Notes under the pieces: generated by a model
What the model saw: only the letters and a program-made list of their open reading frames with translations
The model's database searches: none
What the model was told of the DNA's origin: nothing
Position numbers and translations under genes: made by a program
Assembly: GCF_007786475.1 (NCBI RefSeq)
Contig: NZ_VNJJ01000003.1
Coordinates: 1-64,000 of the forward strand
Source of the DNA: Cohnella terricola
GTDB taxonomy: Bacteria; Bacillota; Bacilli; Paenibacillales; Paenibacillaceae
DNA length: 64,000 bases
Direction of reading: 5' to 3'
Shown: positions 33,224 to 42,121 of the stretch, piece by piece
Layout: each line of letters opens with the position of its first letter
Position numbering within the stretch: the first letter of the stretch is position 1

Positions 33224-33928
33224 ATGGAAGCCGTTAAAATTAAATATTACCCTCCGCAAGAAGATTACATCGCCTTCGACAACGATGAAGATTACGCGGA
33301 AAAGGGCAGAGGTTGGGGCTTGTTCGGCAAAGTTCCCAAGACGCAATTCTGGTACAAAAATTCGGCGGTGCAATATCCGGTTACGATTAAGGGGTACCAG
33401 GAGTACAGGAACATGAGCGTTCTGGTCGTTGAATTCGATAACGGTCAGCTAACGTGCATTCACCCTTCGTATTTGAAAGAAATGCAAAGCGGCACGTTCG
33501 GCAGAGAAGCCGTCATAGACGAGACAGAAGGCGCGGATGAGCAGGAAACTAAAGGCGTTGCGGAAGATGCGGCGGAAGAAAAACCAGCGAAAGCCGTAAA
33601 AGCAGCGAAAAAGCCGAAAGAGAAGAAGGAAAAGCTGGAGCTGCCGGCCGATAAAGTGAAATTTACGGCTAAAGTGAAAGAATTCACGACGAAGCCTAAT
33701 CCGTTCTCCGATCGGGACGACGAAATATTGCTGTTGGAAGAGGTCGCGATCGTCGGCGATTCTCCGCTTGCGATCGGGGAGGCTTGGTGCGGCTATAGCA
33801 ACACGCTGAAAGGCTTCGGGTTTGAGGTTGGCCAAGCTCTTGAGTTCGAGGGGAAAGTCGTGGACAAGAAATTCAACAAAGAGATCTTGTACAAGGTGAA
33901 CAATCCTTCGAAGATTAAGATCGTATAG
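33224..33928 (+). CDS. conserved protein of unknown function with Lys/Glu-rich linker
   Basis: 234 aa, soluble, no signal. An N-terminal domain (~1-95; Y-Y-P-P-Q-E-D-Y and W-Y-K-N-S-A-V-Q-Y-P) is joined by an Ala/Lys/Glu linker (~98-145, including K-K-P-K-E-K-K-E-K) to a C-terminal domain (~150-234, E-V-A-I-V-G-D-S-P and W-C-G-Y-S-N-T). I do not recognise either domain. The ATG at 33224 has GAAAGGAAG upstream. It lies downstream of the T-box-controlled aminotransferase and ends in a strong terminator, so the two are probably one transcription unit. Confidence 0.75.
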   Translation: MEAVKIKYYPPQEDYIAFDNDEDYAEKGRGWGLFGKVPKTQFWYKNSAVQYPVTIKGYQEYRNMSVLVVEFDNGQLTCIHPSYLKEMQSGTFGREAVIDETEGADEQETKGVAEDAAEEKPAKAVKAAKKPKEKKEKLELPADKVKFTAKVKEFTTKPNPFSDRDDEILLLEEVAIVGDSPLAIGEAWCGYSNTLKGFGFEVGQALEFEGKVVDKKFNKEILYKVNNPSKIKIV

Positions 33929-33957
33929 AAAAAAGCCCGTCGTCGACGGGCTTTTTC
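33929..33957. terminator. bidirectional terminator
   Basis: AAAAAGCCCGTC-GTC-GACGGGCTTTTT, with A run on the left and T run on the right. It serves the rightward unknown gene and the leftward gdhA. Confidence 0.93.
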
Positions 33958-33971
33958 CTTTAACAAACCTA

Positions 33972-35420
<1,449 letters not shown>

Positions 35421-35534
35421 TTATACACGAGTGCTTAGCAAATTAAAATTATTTTTATACCCGAAAATTATGTTTTATCTCTTTAATTGCAATTCATCCG
35501 TTTTATGGAAATGGATAACACTTTATGCAAATGC

Positions 35535-35565
35535 TTGACATTCACGTTGCGTAAAGGAGTACGCT
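35535..35565 (+). promoter_or_regulatory. MerR-type promoter with 19-bp spacer
   Basis: TTGACA (35535-35540) and TACGCT (35560-35565) are separated by 19 bp, the long spacer that MerR-family activators untwist. GCGTA and TACGC form an inverted repeat within the spacer and -10. This suggests autoactivation by the downstream regulator. Confidence 0.75.
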
Positions 35566-35586
35566 TGGTTTGCGAGGGGATCGATC

Positions 35587-36351
35587 ATGGAGTACACGGT
35601 TCAGAAGCTGGGTCAGCTGGCGGGCGTAAGCACGCGTACACTTAGATACTATGATGAGATCGGCATTCTTAAGCCGGCAAGAATTAATTCATCTGGTTAT
35701 CGGATTTACGGTACGCGAGAAGTCAATCAATTGCAGCAAATTTTGTTCTATCGCGAGCTGGGCGTAAGTTTGGATGACATTAAGAGCATCATCACGTCGC
35801 CATCTTTTGATGCGGACCGGGCGCTCCGAGATCACCGCGATAACCTGCTGGAGCGAAGAAAACAATTGGACGCGCTCATCGCCAATATCGATCTCACCTT
35901 AGCGCAAAGAGAGGGGATAGCCGAAATGAGCGACAAGCAGAAATTTGAAGGTTTCAAGCAAAAGCTGATTGACGACAATGAGGAAAAGTACGGAAAGGAA
36001 ATTCGCGAGAAGTACGGGGACGAAGAGGTTGAAGCGACGAACGCGAAAGTCCGGAATATGACGGAGGAGCAGCACGCCGAGCTTGAGCGGTTGACCGCGG
36101 ATATTCACGTCGCGTTAGCGGAAGCATTCGCAACGGGCGATCCGGCAGGCGAGATTGCTCGTAAGGCGGTTGAACTTCATCGCCGCTGGCTCAGTTTTTA
36201 CTGGGACAGTTACAGCAAAGAGGCGCACGCGGGACTCGCTCAGATGTATGTGGCTGACGAGCGATTTAGAGCGTATTATGACAAGGACCAGCCTGGAACG
36301 GCGGAATTTCTGCGGGATGCGGTGCTGATCTATGCAGGGAACGATTCATAG
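35587..36351 (+). CDS. MerR family regulator with TipAS antibiotic-binding domain
   Basis: 254 aa. N-terminal MerR winged HTH (~1-70: V-S-T-R-T-L-R-Y-Y-D-E-I-G-I-L), a coiled-coil dimerisation helix (~75-115), then a TipAS domain (~130-250), the effector domain of TipAL/Mta-like regulators. TipAL binds thiopeptide antibiotics and activates resistance genes and itself. The promoter just upstream has the 19-bp spacer expected for autoactivation. Ligand and other targets are unknown; no exporter is adjacent in the same direction. Confidence 0.92.
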   Translation: MEYTVQKLGQLAGVSTRTLRYYDEIGILKPARINSSGYRIYGTREVNQLQQILFYRELGVSLDDIKSIITSPSFDADRALRDHRDNLLERRKQLDALIANIDLTLAQREGIAEMSDKQKFEGFKQKLIDDNEEKYGKEIREKYGDEEVEATNAKVRNMTEEQHAELERLTADIHVALAEAFATGDPAGEIARKAVELHRRWLSFYWDSYSKEAHAGLAQMYVADERFRAYYDKDQPGTAEFLRDAVLIYAGNDS

Positions 36352-36356
36352 TGCTG

Positions 36357-36387
36357 AAAAACAAGCCGCGTCGCCGCGGCTTGTTTG
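36357..36387 (+). terminator. terminator after merR-type gene
   Basis: AACAAGCCGCG-TCG-CCGCGGCTTGTTT: near-perfect 10-bp stem with a short T run. Confidence 0.8.
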
Positions 36388-36424
36388 CTTATCCAGGAGA
36401 AATCGATCAAATCTATCCCTGTAG

Positions 36425-36515
36425 ATGGGAAGCAATACTCGAAAAAATCGAACAATTGTGCGACAGTGGCAGGAAACCGGGGGAGTTACTGGAAAAAACA
36501 AGTAATTCCGCGTTA
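36425..36515. repeat. 51-bp repeat, family A, locus 2 (two units)
   Basis: Cores begin at 36438 (CTCGAAAAAATCGAACAATT) and 36489 (degenerate, CTGGAAAAAACAAGTAATT), exactly 51 bp apart, with a connector GGAAACCGGGGGAGTTA as in the copies at 0.15 kb. It fills the gap between the MerR gene terminator and the GntR promoter. Confidence 0.8.
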
Positions 36516-36558
36516 GTGGCGAAGAAACGGAGCCCAAATATCCTTTAAATAAAACGAC

Positions 36559-36623
36559 TTGACACGACAAGCGTATGAAGCCCATAATACACATGTGGTG
36601 TATGAACCACTTAATACATACAC
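36559..36623 (+). promoter_or_regulatory. promoter and YtrA-type operator
   Basis: TTGACA (36559-36564) and CATAAT (36583-36588), 18-bp spacer. Downstream GTGTATG (36598-36604) and CATACAC (36617-36623) form a perfect inverted repeat with a 12-bp gap, resembling the GTGTA-N-TACAC box of YtrA-subfamily GntR regulators. A bound repressor would sit over the transcription start, giving autorepression of the operon. Confidence 0.8.
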
Positions 36624-36646
36624 TTGAATGATTGCGAGGTAGCGGA

Positions 36647-37087
36647 ATGAACACAGGTGCAGGCTGGGAGGATATCGTTTTCAATAGCCGCGATCCGGTT
36701 TATCTGCAGGTGGTACGGCATTTCAAGGAGCTGATCGTCACCGGCCGTCTGGACGCGGGACAGGTCATTCCATCGCGAAGGGAACTAGGCGCCAAACTGA
36801 AAATAAATCCGAATACGGCGCAGAGAGCTTACAAGGAGATGGAGGAACGGAAATTGATCGTAACGGAAGGAAACTCGCCAAGTCGAATTACGATGGACGA
36901 TAACGTATTGCGGACGATCCGTTCGGAGCTGCTTGGAGAAGCGGTCGAAGCATTCGTCGCATCGGTCAGTAAAATAAACGTACCCGTGGAAGAACTGGTC
37001 GAGTTAGTGAAGATCAAATACATTGAAGCGCAGGACGACGTATCAGGACGCACCGTTTCTGAGGGAGGGGGAGACAAGCATGATTGA
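36647..37087 (+). CDS. GntR family regulator, YtrA subfamily
   Basis: 146 aa. Winged HTH at ~12-80 (D-P-V-Y-L-Q-V-V-R-H, I-P-S-R-R-E-L-G-A-K-L, N-P-N-T-A-Q-R-A-Y-K-E-M) with the short C-terminal helical tail of the YtrA group (no large effector domain). In B. subtilis YtrA represses an ABC operon induced by cell-wall-active peptides. ATG at 36647 with GAGGTAGCGGA upstream. It overlaps the ATPase gene by 8 bp. The GTGTATG palindrome in its leader is the likely autoregulatory site. Confidence 0.93.
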   Translation: MNTGAGWEDIVFNSRDPVYLQVVRHFKELIVTGRLDAGQVIPSRRELGAKLKINPNTAQRAYKEMEERKLIVTEGNSPSRITMDDNVLRTIRSELLGEAVEAFVASVSKINVPVEELVELVKIKYIEAQDDVSGRTVSEGGGDKHD

Positions 37088-37769
37088 AGTGCGCAACATA
37101 CGCAAGCGTTATCGCATGCGCTACGTTCTACAAGACGTATCGTTCACGGCGGAGAAAGGGCAAATCACTTGCCTGATCGGCATGAACGGAGCCGGCAAAT
37201 CGACGATTCTGAAAGCGATCATGGGGCTTACTCCCGTCAAGAGCGGGCAGATTCTGATTGACGGACAACCACTCGGCAAGTCAGTTTACGAGAAAGTCGC
37301 ATTCGTGCCGGATCATCTTACAATGCCGCTCGGCATGAAGCTGTCCGAGGGACTGCGGTTCATGGCGGATTTCTATGACAGTTGGAACCCGCAGAGGGCG
37401 GAGGAACTCATACGATTTTTCAAGCTGGACACCAAAGAGAGAATCGGTAACTTATCGAAAGGAACCGCGGCGAAATTTAATCTCGTGCTCGGATTGGCGC
37501 CCAATTCGGAATACGTGTTGATGGACGAGCCGTTCTCCGGGATCGACATGTTCAGCCGGGAGATGATCGCCGAAGTCTTCTCCAGCGAATTGATCGAAGA
37601 GCGCGGCGTTCTGCTGACTACGCATGAGATCGGGGAGATGGAACATTTGATCGATAGAGCGGTCATTATGAGGGACGGAAAGATCGGCATGGATTTCGAC
37701 TGCGAGCAGGTTCGAAGCGAAGAAGGCAAGTCGGTTATCGACGTCATGAGAGAGGTGTATTTGCCTTGA
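37080..37769 (+). CDS. ABC transporter ATPase (YtrB-like)
   Basis: 229 aa. Walker A G-M-N-G-A-G-K-S-T, Q-loop region (F-V-P-D), a divergent signature L-S-K-G-T-A-A-K-F, Walker B Y-V-L-M-D-E-P-F-S-G-I-D and H-loop T-T-H-E. The L-S-K-G signature is usual in this group. It works with the permease encoded next (TTGA overlap). GAGGGAGGGGG precedes the ATG. Confidence 0.93.
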   Translation: MIEVRNIRKRYRMRYVLQDVSFTAEKGQITCLIGMNGAGKSTILKAIMGLTPVKSGQILIDGQPLGKSVYEKVAFVPDHLTMPLGMKLSEGLRFMADFYDSWNPQRAEELIRFFKLDTKERIGNLSKGTAAKFNLVLGLAPNSEYVLMDEPFSGIDMFSREMIAEVFSSELIEERGVLLTTHEIGEMEHLIDRAVIMRDGKIGMDFDCEQVRSEEGKSVIDVMREVYLP

Positions 37770-38593
37770 ACAGGTATTTGAAGCTCGTACATATGGAAAT
37801 TTACCGTTTTCGATATATGCTCGCCATCCTTATGGGATTGACGGCCGTCTGCCAGATCGTCGGGTTGGTCTTGTACCTGAACAGCGAAGTCCAATACCGC
37901 TATTCCCACTTCGACAAGTTCGGCCAATGGCCCGATTCGAATGCCATGTCGTTCGCCAGAGCGTTGTTCGGAACCCAAGGATGGTTTGCCATACCGGTGG
38001 TTCTTTGCATAGCGGCACTGATCTTATACGCGTTCTTGATCTGGTACAGGGATTGGTTCGGACGCAGCACCTTCATTTATCGTCTACTGATGCTGCCGAC
38101 AGCCAGAAGACACATTTACCTGGCGAAGCTGACCGCTCTGATTACGTTTATATTCGCTCTCGTGGGCTTTCAGCTAGTGCTCCTTTCTTTGGAGAAATGG
38201 ATCTTCGCGTTTACGGTGCCAGCCGAGCTGACGGAACATTCCTATATCGCCGAAGCCATCGAAGCAAACAGAGTACTCGCAACACTGCTGCCTCGATCAT
38301 TCGAACAATTTATGTATGCTTACGGGATCGGAATAATGGCGGTTATCGTCGCTTTTACGGCGATCCTGATCGAGAGAAGCTTCCGATTAATAGGAATCGT
38401 ATACGCAGCCTTTTATGTCGCAGCTTGTTTGCTGGCGGTCGTTTTCCCGATCTACACGTTTGGCATCGACCGTTCGAATGCTTATTTGTATCCCGAGGAA
38501 GTATTCGGAATCGAATGTCTCATATGCATCTTAGTGATCTCCGTATCGGTATGGCTCGGGTTCCGATTGCTCGCGAAAAAAATAACGGTGTAA
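37766..38593 (+). CDS. ABC transporter permease of the YtrA-type operon
   Basis: 275 aa with six hydrophobic segments (~15-38, 75-95, 105-135, 185-205, 215-240, 250-270). TTG start overlapping the ATPase stop (TTGA), with GAGGTG 9 nt upstream. Membrane partner of the ATPase; the substrate is unknown. By analogy with YtrBCDEF and BcrAB-like systems it may respond to cell-envelope antibiotics, but no substrate-binding protein is present. Confidence 0.85.
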   Translation: MNRYLKLVHMEIYRFRYMLAILMGLTAVCQIVGLVLYLNSEVQYRYSHFDKFGQWPDSNAMSFARALFGTQGWFAIPVVLCIAALILYAFLIWYRDWFGRSTFIYRLLMLPTARRHIYLAKLTALITFIFALVGFQLVLLSLEKWIFAFTVPAELTEHSYIAEAIEANRVLATLLPRSFEQFMYAYGIGIMAVIVAFTAILIERSFRLIGIVYAAFYVAACLLAVVFPIYTFGIDRSNAYLYPEEVFGIECLICILVISVSVWLGFRLLAKKITV

Positions 38594-38608
38594 AGGGGGA
38601 AAGCGGGA

Positions 38609-39832
38609 GTGAAACGTTATCTATTATCTATTGTTCTGGGCGTTTTCGCCGTTGTCGCAATCGCATTCTATTATATGTTCGGTTCGTCAAACGGGCTGCC
38701 CGAATACAAGTTAGCGACGATCGAAGGGGATCCAGCTCTTGGCGAGAAGATCTCGTTGGACGGCAGTTACGTAGGCGGAATTGGCTCGAAATCGTTAACG
38801 ATAACCGCGAAGGGTACGAAATACGGGTTTGAAAAATCGTTCTATGAGCGGAATTTCAACTCCTCCCGTTATTTCACAAGTCGATTCGAGGATATGGTCG
38901 CTTTGAAGAAAGAACATCGCAATTTCATGAGAGCCAAAGGCAACGTAAACAGCTTTTATAAAGATGCGGAATGGCTAATCTACGCCGATATTTACGTATA
39001 TCGTACGGAGGATTCCAAAAACGAATGGAGATTAAAGCTGGATCTTCTGGAAGAATCGACGGGTAAAATCACTCATTACGAGAAAGTAATTGAGAACGAA
39101 AATGGAGTATGGATCAGCGTAGAGGACGTGCAGCGGATCGATAATGAGCTGCATATCTTAGGAAGACAAAACGACAACTTCCTTGATCTCGTCGTCAACA
39201 TCACGGACGGAGAAATCGTTAGAACCGTAAAGCTAGAGTCCGAGACGAAAAACGGTAAAGATATCGAATTCAAACTTTATGTCCTATCCAACCAAATTCG
39301 ATCGGCGCCGTCCGAATATGCCGTGCTTTATACCCGAAAAGAGAAGGTGCTGAAAAGAAGCAATGGCGGCTACACTTCAGAGGCCCTGTCCGCCGAACTG
39401 GCGGCGTATTCGTACCGTACGGGCAAGCTGATTCCGATTCCGGAAATCGTCGAGAACCAAAACGGGATACTAGCTCCTACCAACTTTATATTAAACGGAG
39501 AAACATTGACCTACTTGGTCAATAAAGGCGTTTCATTGTCGGTATACGAGTACGATCTGGTATCCGGAGAAACCATGACGCTGATAGAGGATTTGAGCGC
39601 CGAACAATTGGGCGGAGAATTAATCGGTGATATTGCCATGCTCGCGCAAAATAAAATCCATCTGCTCGCTCGGAACAATAACGGTTTTCGTGACGGAGAA
39701 AGCATGGCAGTTGTCGTCGACGCCACTAACGGCAACGTTCTTTATAAGGGGAAGGTCATCTCGGAAGGCCCGGAAGCGACTGCCAATGAGCGCAAAAAAA
39801 ACCTGTGGGTACGTGGTCTTTATGTTCAATAG
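38609..39832 (+). CDS. membrane-anchored extracellular protein of unknown function in the YtrA-type operon
   Basis: 407 aa. A single N-terminal membrane segment (~4-25) is followed by ~380 residues predicted outside the cell, rich in beta-strand-like alternation and propeller-like repeats (for example L-V-V-N-I-T-D-G-E-I-V-R and V-V-V-D-A-T-N-G-N-V-L-Y-K-G). It may be a sensor or accessory subunit of the ABC transporter. GTG start with AAGGGGG upstream, 15 bp after the permease stop. I do not recognise the family. Confidence 0.75.
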   Translation: MKRYLLSIVLGVFAVVAIAFYYMFGSSNGLPEYKLATIEGDPALGEKISLDGSYVGGIGSKSLTITAKGTKYGFEKSFYERNFNSSRYFTSRFEDMVALKKEHRNFMRAKGNVNSFYKDAEWLIYADIYVYRTEDSKNEWRLKLDLLEESTGKITHYEKVIENENGVWISVEDVQRIDNELHILGRQNDNFLDLVVNITDGEIVRTVKLESETKNGKDIEFKLYVLSNQIRSAPSEYAVLYTRKEKVLKRSNGGYTSEALSAELAAYSYRTGKLIPIPEIVENQNGILAPTNFILNGETLTYLVNKGVSLSVYEYDLVSGETMTLIEDLSAEQLGGELIGDIAMLAQNKIHLLARNNNGFRDGESMAVVVDATNGNVLYKGKVISEGPEATANERKKNLWVRGLYVQ

Positions 39833-40094
39833 CAAACCTAATGGGAGCGAGCGATTGAAGCATGTCGTACAAACCTTGAGAAGGTATGAAGAGTACGGGT
39901 ATTCCATCGCTTACTTTATTTTGCAAGACGAAGAGCTCGCCGTTCATGCGGCGAAAGCCGCGTTACTTGAGGCGGGGCGGGATCGGGAGTTGGCCGGAAA
40001 ATCGGACAGCGTGTTGAGAGCTAGCTTCGGCAAGCTTGCGATGCGCAAGGCGCTCGAAACGAAGCGCTCACAGCTGATAAGTCTGAACATATAA
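39822..40094 (+). CDS. small protein resembling a sigma-factor N-terminal fragment
   Basis: 90 aa. The segment L-R-R-Y-E-E-Y-G-Y-S-I-A-Y-F-I-L-Q and D-E-E-L-A-V-H-A-A-K-A-A-L-L-E looks like the first helices of an ECF-type sigma factor (region 2.1/2.2), but the promoter-binding parts (2.3-2.4, 4) are missing. The ATG at 39822 overlaps the preceding gene by 11 bp, has only a weak ribosome site and is probably translationally coupled. It could be a stand-alone regulatory fragment or just a helical protein; this reading is tentative. A hairpin follows its stop. Confidence 0.6.
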   Translation: MFNSKPNGSERLKHVVQTLRRYEEYGYSIAYFILQDEELAVHAAKAALLEAGRDRELAGKSDSVLRASFGKLAMRKALETKRSQLISLNI

Positions 40095-40099
40095 GCAAA

Positions 40100-40135
40100 T
40101 GCACCTTGTTCCCGCTAGAAGGGAGCAAGGTGCAT
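40100..40135. terminator. bidirectional hairpin terminator
   Basis: GCACCTTGTTCCC pairs with GGGAGCAAGGTGC (13 bp, one mismatch or wobble) around an 7-nt loop. It separates convergent units; the T runs are weak. Confidence 0.75.
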
Positions 40136-40139
40136 TGTA

Positions 40140-40769
40140 TTATAGCGGATGAATCCGATAGACGCATTTATTGTCTCCATTGGCTAAACAGTCCGTTCGG
40201 CTGACTTCCGCATTCAGCAAAGATTCGAACAATTGGAGCTCGCAGGAGCAGGCGTGATTGTACTTATTGGCTACTTGGGAGATCGGGCAGTTGTATTCGG
40301 TAAGAATGAAGCCGTCGTCGCCGGATTTTTCCCAACTCGCCATATAACCGTTCTCGTTCTGAATTTCGGAAAGCGCGGCGACTTTGTGCTCCAGGTTATT
40401 GCCGGTCATCTTGCCGACGTACCGGTTCTCGAGCGTCGATCTGCGAAGATCGAATAGATGATTTACCATCTCTTCTCCGGATTCGCTTTCTAACTCGGCT
40501 AACAGATCGAGCGCGACGGCGTGATAGTTCTTCGGGAAGAAGTCATCGGCCGTGTCCGTTAGCCGGTAGACCGCGGCGGGACGCCCCATCGGAAGACGAA
40601 CCGTTGTCGATTCGATCAGATTGTCCCGTTCCAGGTTGGCAATATGCCTTCTGACGGCCATTCCCGTTATCCCGAGTTGGTCGGTGAGTTCTTTGGCCGT
40701 CAGTTGCCCAGAGGTTTTCAGCAATTGCATAATCCTGTTACGGGTCGACAAATCCAGATCGTCTTTCAT
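40140..40769 (-). CDS. SufR/DeoR-like HTH regulator with Cys cluster
   Basis: 209 aa. N-terminal winged HTH (~8-60: L-T-A-K-E-L-T-D-Q-L-G-I-T-G-M-A-V-R-R-H-I) and a C-terminal domain with Cys161, Cys174, Cys176, Cys194 and Cys202. The C161-x12-C174 pair and the later cysteines resemble the Fe-S ligands of SufR, so an Fe-S cluster-sensing repressor is likely. It lies 21 bp downstream of the TrhO gene in the same direction and is probably co-transcribed with it, which may tie tRNA hydroxylation to iron-sulfur or redox status. Confidence 0.85.
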   Translation of the reverse strand: MKDDLDLSTRNRIMQLLKTSGQLTAKELTDQLGITGMAVRRHIANLERDNLIESTTVRLPMGRPAAVYRLTDTADDFFPKNYHAVALDLLAELESESGEEMVNHLFDLRRSTLENRYVGKMTGNNLEHKVAALSEIQNENGYMASWEKSGDDGFILTEYNCPISQVANKYNHACSCELQLFESLLNAEVSRTDCLANGDNKCVYRIHPL

Positions 40770-40790
40770 GACATCACTTCCCTGGTATTT

Positions 40791-41693
40791 TTATGTGGAC
40801 GATCCGGCAGCGGCCATATCATGGGTCGCACATTCTTCCGAACAGTATCCGTGATGTTCTTGCTCGCACTCTTCGCAGCATAAATACTGAAGGTGGCACG
40901 TATCGTCCGTGCAATTGATGTATCGGTCGGTTTTTTGGCCGCAATGATGGCATTCCCCGACAAGCACATGCTCGTCGGTCCGGTTGATCCTCACCGAGAC
41001 CCGTTCATCGAACACGTAACAATTGCCGTCGAAGCCCCGGCCTTGCACCTCTGGATCTTGTCCATAGGTGACGATCCCGCCGTCTAGCTGGTAGACGTCA
41101 TCGAATCCTTCGTTTTTCAGCACGGCGGTCAGCATCTCGCAGCGGATGCCGCCTGTACAGTAGGTGAGAATCGGCTTATCTTTATGCTCGGCCAAGTTCT
41201 CGCGAATCCACTCGGGAAATTCGCGGAACGTCTCTAGATCAGGTTTGATCGCGCCACGGAAATGGCCTAGATCGTATTCGTAATTGCTTCTTCCGTCAAG
41301 AATGAGCACGTCGTCCCACTGCATTTTCTCGTAGAACTGAGCTGGCGTTAATCTGGCGCCCCCGTCTACGTTCGGATTCAGCTTCTTGTCGTAACGAAGT
41401 GTAACAAGCTCTTTCTTGTGCCGCACAAATATTTTCTTGAACGCGTGGCTATCGGATTCTTCGATCTTGAACAGCAGATCGGAGAAGAGAGGATGGGCAT
41501 GCATGGCCGCCATGTAGGCATCGGTTTGTTCGATCGTTCCGGATAGCGTGCCGTTGATTCCTTCCTCGGCGATCAGAATACGTCCGAGAATGCCCAACTC
41601 TTTGCAGAATTGCAAATGCTCCGCGGTTAGAGCTTCCGGGTCCGGGATCGGAACATATTTATAGAAGAGTAGAATGCGGTAATCGTTTTTCAT
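40791..41693 (-). CDS. trhO: tRNA uridine-34 hydroxylase, rhodanese family (TrhO)
   Basis: 300 aa. N-terminal ferredoxin-like domain (~1-95, I-A-E-E-G-I-N-G-T), a rhodanese domain with Cys179 in the loop C-T-G-G-I-R-C-E, then a Cys/His-rich tail (C-H-H-C, C-T-D-D-T-C, C-C-E-E-C, C-S-E-E-C) suited to zinc. TrhO uses O2 to hydroxylate U34 of certain tRNAs, producing ho5U. ATG at 41693 with AAAGGTG 7 nt upstream. First gene of a probable two-gene unit with the SufR-like regulator. Confidence 0.93.
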   Translation of the reverse strand: MKNDYRILLFYKYVPIPDPEALTAEHLQFCKELGILGRILIAEEGINGTLSGTIEQTDAYMAAMHAHPLFSDLLFKIEESDSHAFKKIFVRHKKELVTLRYDKKLNPNVDGGARLTPAQFYEKMQWDDVLILDGRSNYEYDLGHFRGAIKPDLETFREFPEWIRENLAEHKDKPILTYCTGGIRCEMLTAVLKNEGFDDVYQLDGGIVTYGQDPEVQGRGFDGNCYVFDERVSVRINRTDEHVLVGECHHCGQKTDRYINCTDDTCHLQYLCCEECEQEHHGYCSEECATHDMAAAGSST

Positions 41694-41807
41694 CGGAAAA
41701 CACCTTTCTAGCGCCGCTTGCAATGCGGGTGATCTTCTAATCGTATCCGTTCCCTTTAACATAGTCAACATATATGTTTATTATGTTGGCGAATCGCGAA
41801 TAACCGT

Positions 41808-41836
41808 TTGACATTAGGGCGTTATCGGCATACTAT
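41808..41836 (+). promoter_or_regulatory. promoter of c-di-AMP riboswitch 2
   Basis: TTGACA (41808-41813), 17-bp spacer, TACTAT (41831-41836). The start would fall at the aptamer's 5' end, as at the first copy. Confidence 0.78.
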
Positions 41837-41842
41837 TATTAA

Positions 41843-41970
41843 TACGCTTAGTTTCCGCCTCTTGAGGACGGAAAGCGGGGGAACCGTTCATGTGGGGCGA
41901 ATCGTTCGATAGAACGTAGGGTACCATCTACCCGAGTCCGTCAGCTAACCTCGTCAGCAGAGATGGGTCT
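41843..41970 (+). ncRNA. c-di-AMP riboswitch (ydaO/yuaA class), copy 2
   Basis: The same conserved blocks as at 15.2 kb: CGCTTAGTTTCCG, GAAAGCGGGGGAACC, TGGGGCGAATCG, TAGGGTACC, CCCGAGTCCGTCAGC and TAACCTCGTCAGC. It is followed by two candidate terminators and then the gene for a class III cyclase-like protein. Confidence 0.95.
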
Positions 41971-41999
41971 GAGCATAAGCGATTCTAATTTCTGACTAT

Positions 42000-42023
42000 C
42001 GGACCCTAACCAAGGGTCTTTTG
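42000..42023 (+). terminator. first leader terminator of riboswitch 2
   Basis: GGACCCT-AACC-AAGGGTCTTTT: short stem with a T run, in the same relative place as in leader 1. Confidence 0.75.
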
Positions 42024-42032
42024 CGTTTAATA

Positions 42033-42086
42033 AAGGCCCTTGAATTGTCGATGTGAGCCATTCCGACATCTTAAGGGTCTTTTTCG
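42033..42086 (+). terminator. second leader terminator of riboswitch 2
   Basis: AGGCCCTTGA... pairs with ...TTAAGGGTCT, with an inner TGTCG/CGACA stem, then TTTTTC. It completes the tandem pair before the coding region. Confidence 0.7.
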
Positions 42087-42121
42087 TATTCATTGATTAT
42101 CATTCCAGGGAGGTGCGATCG

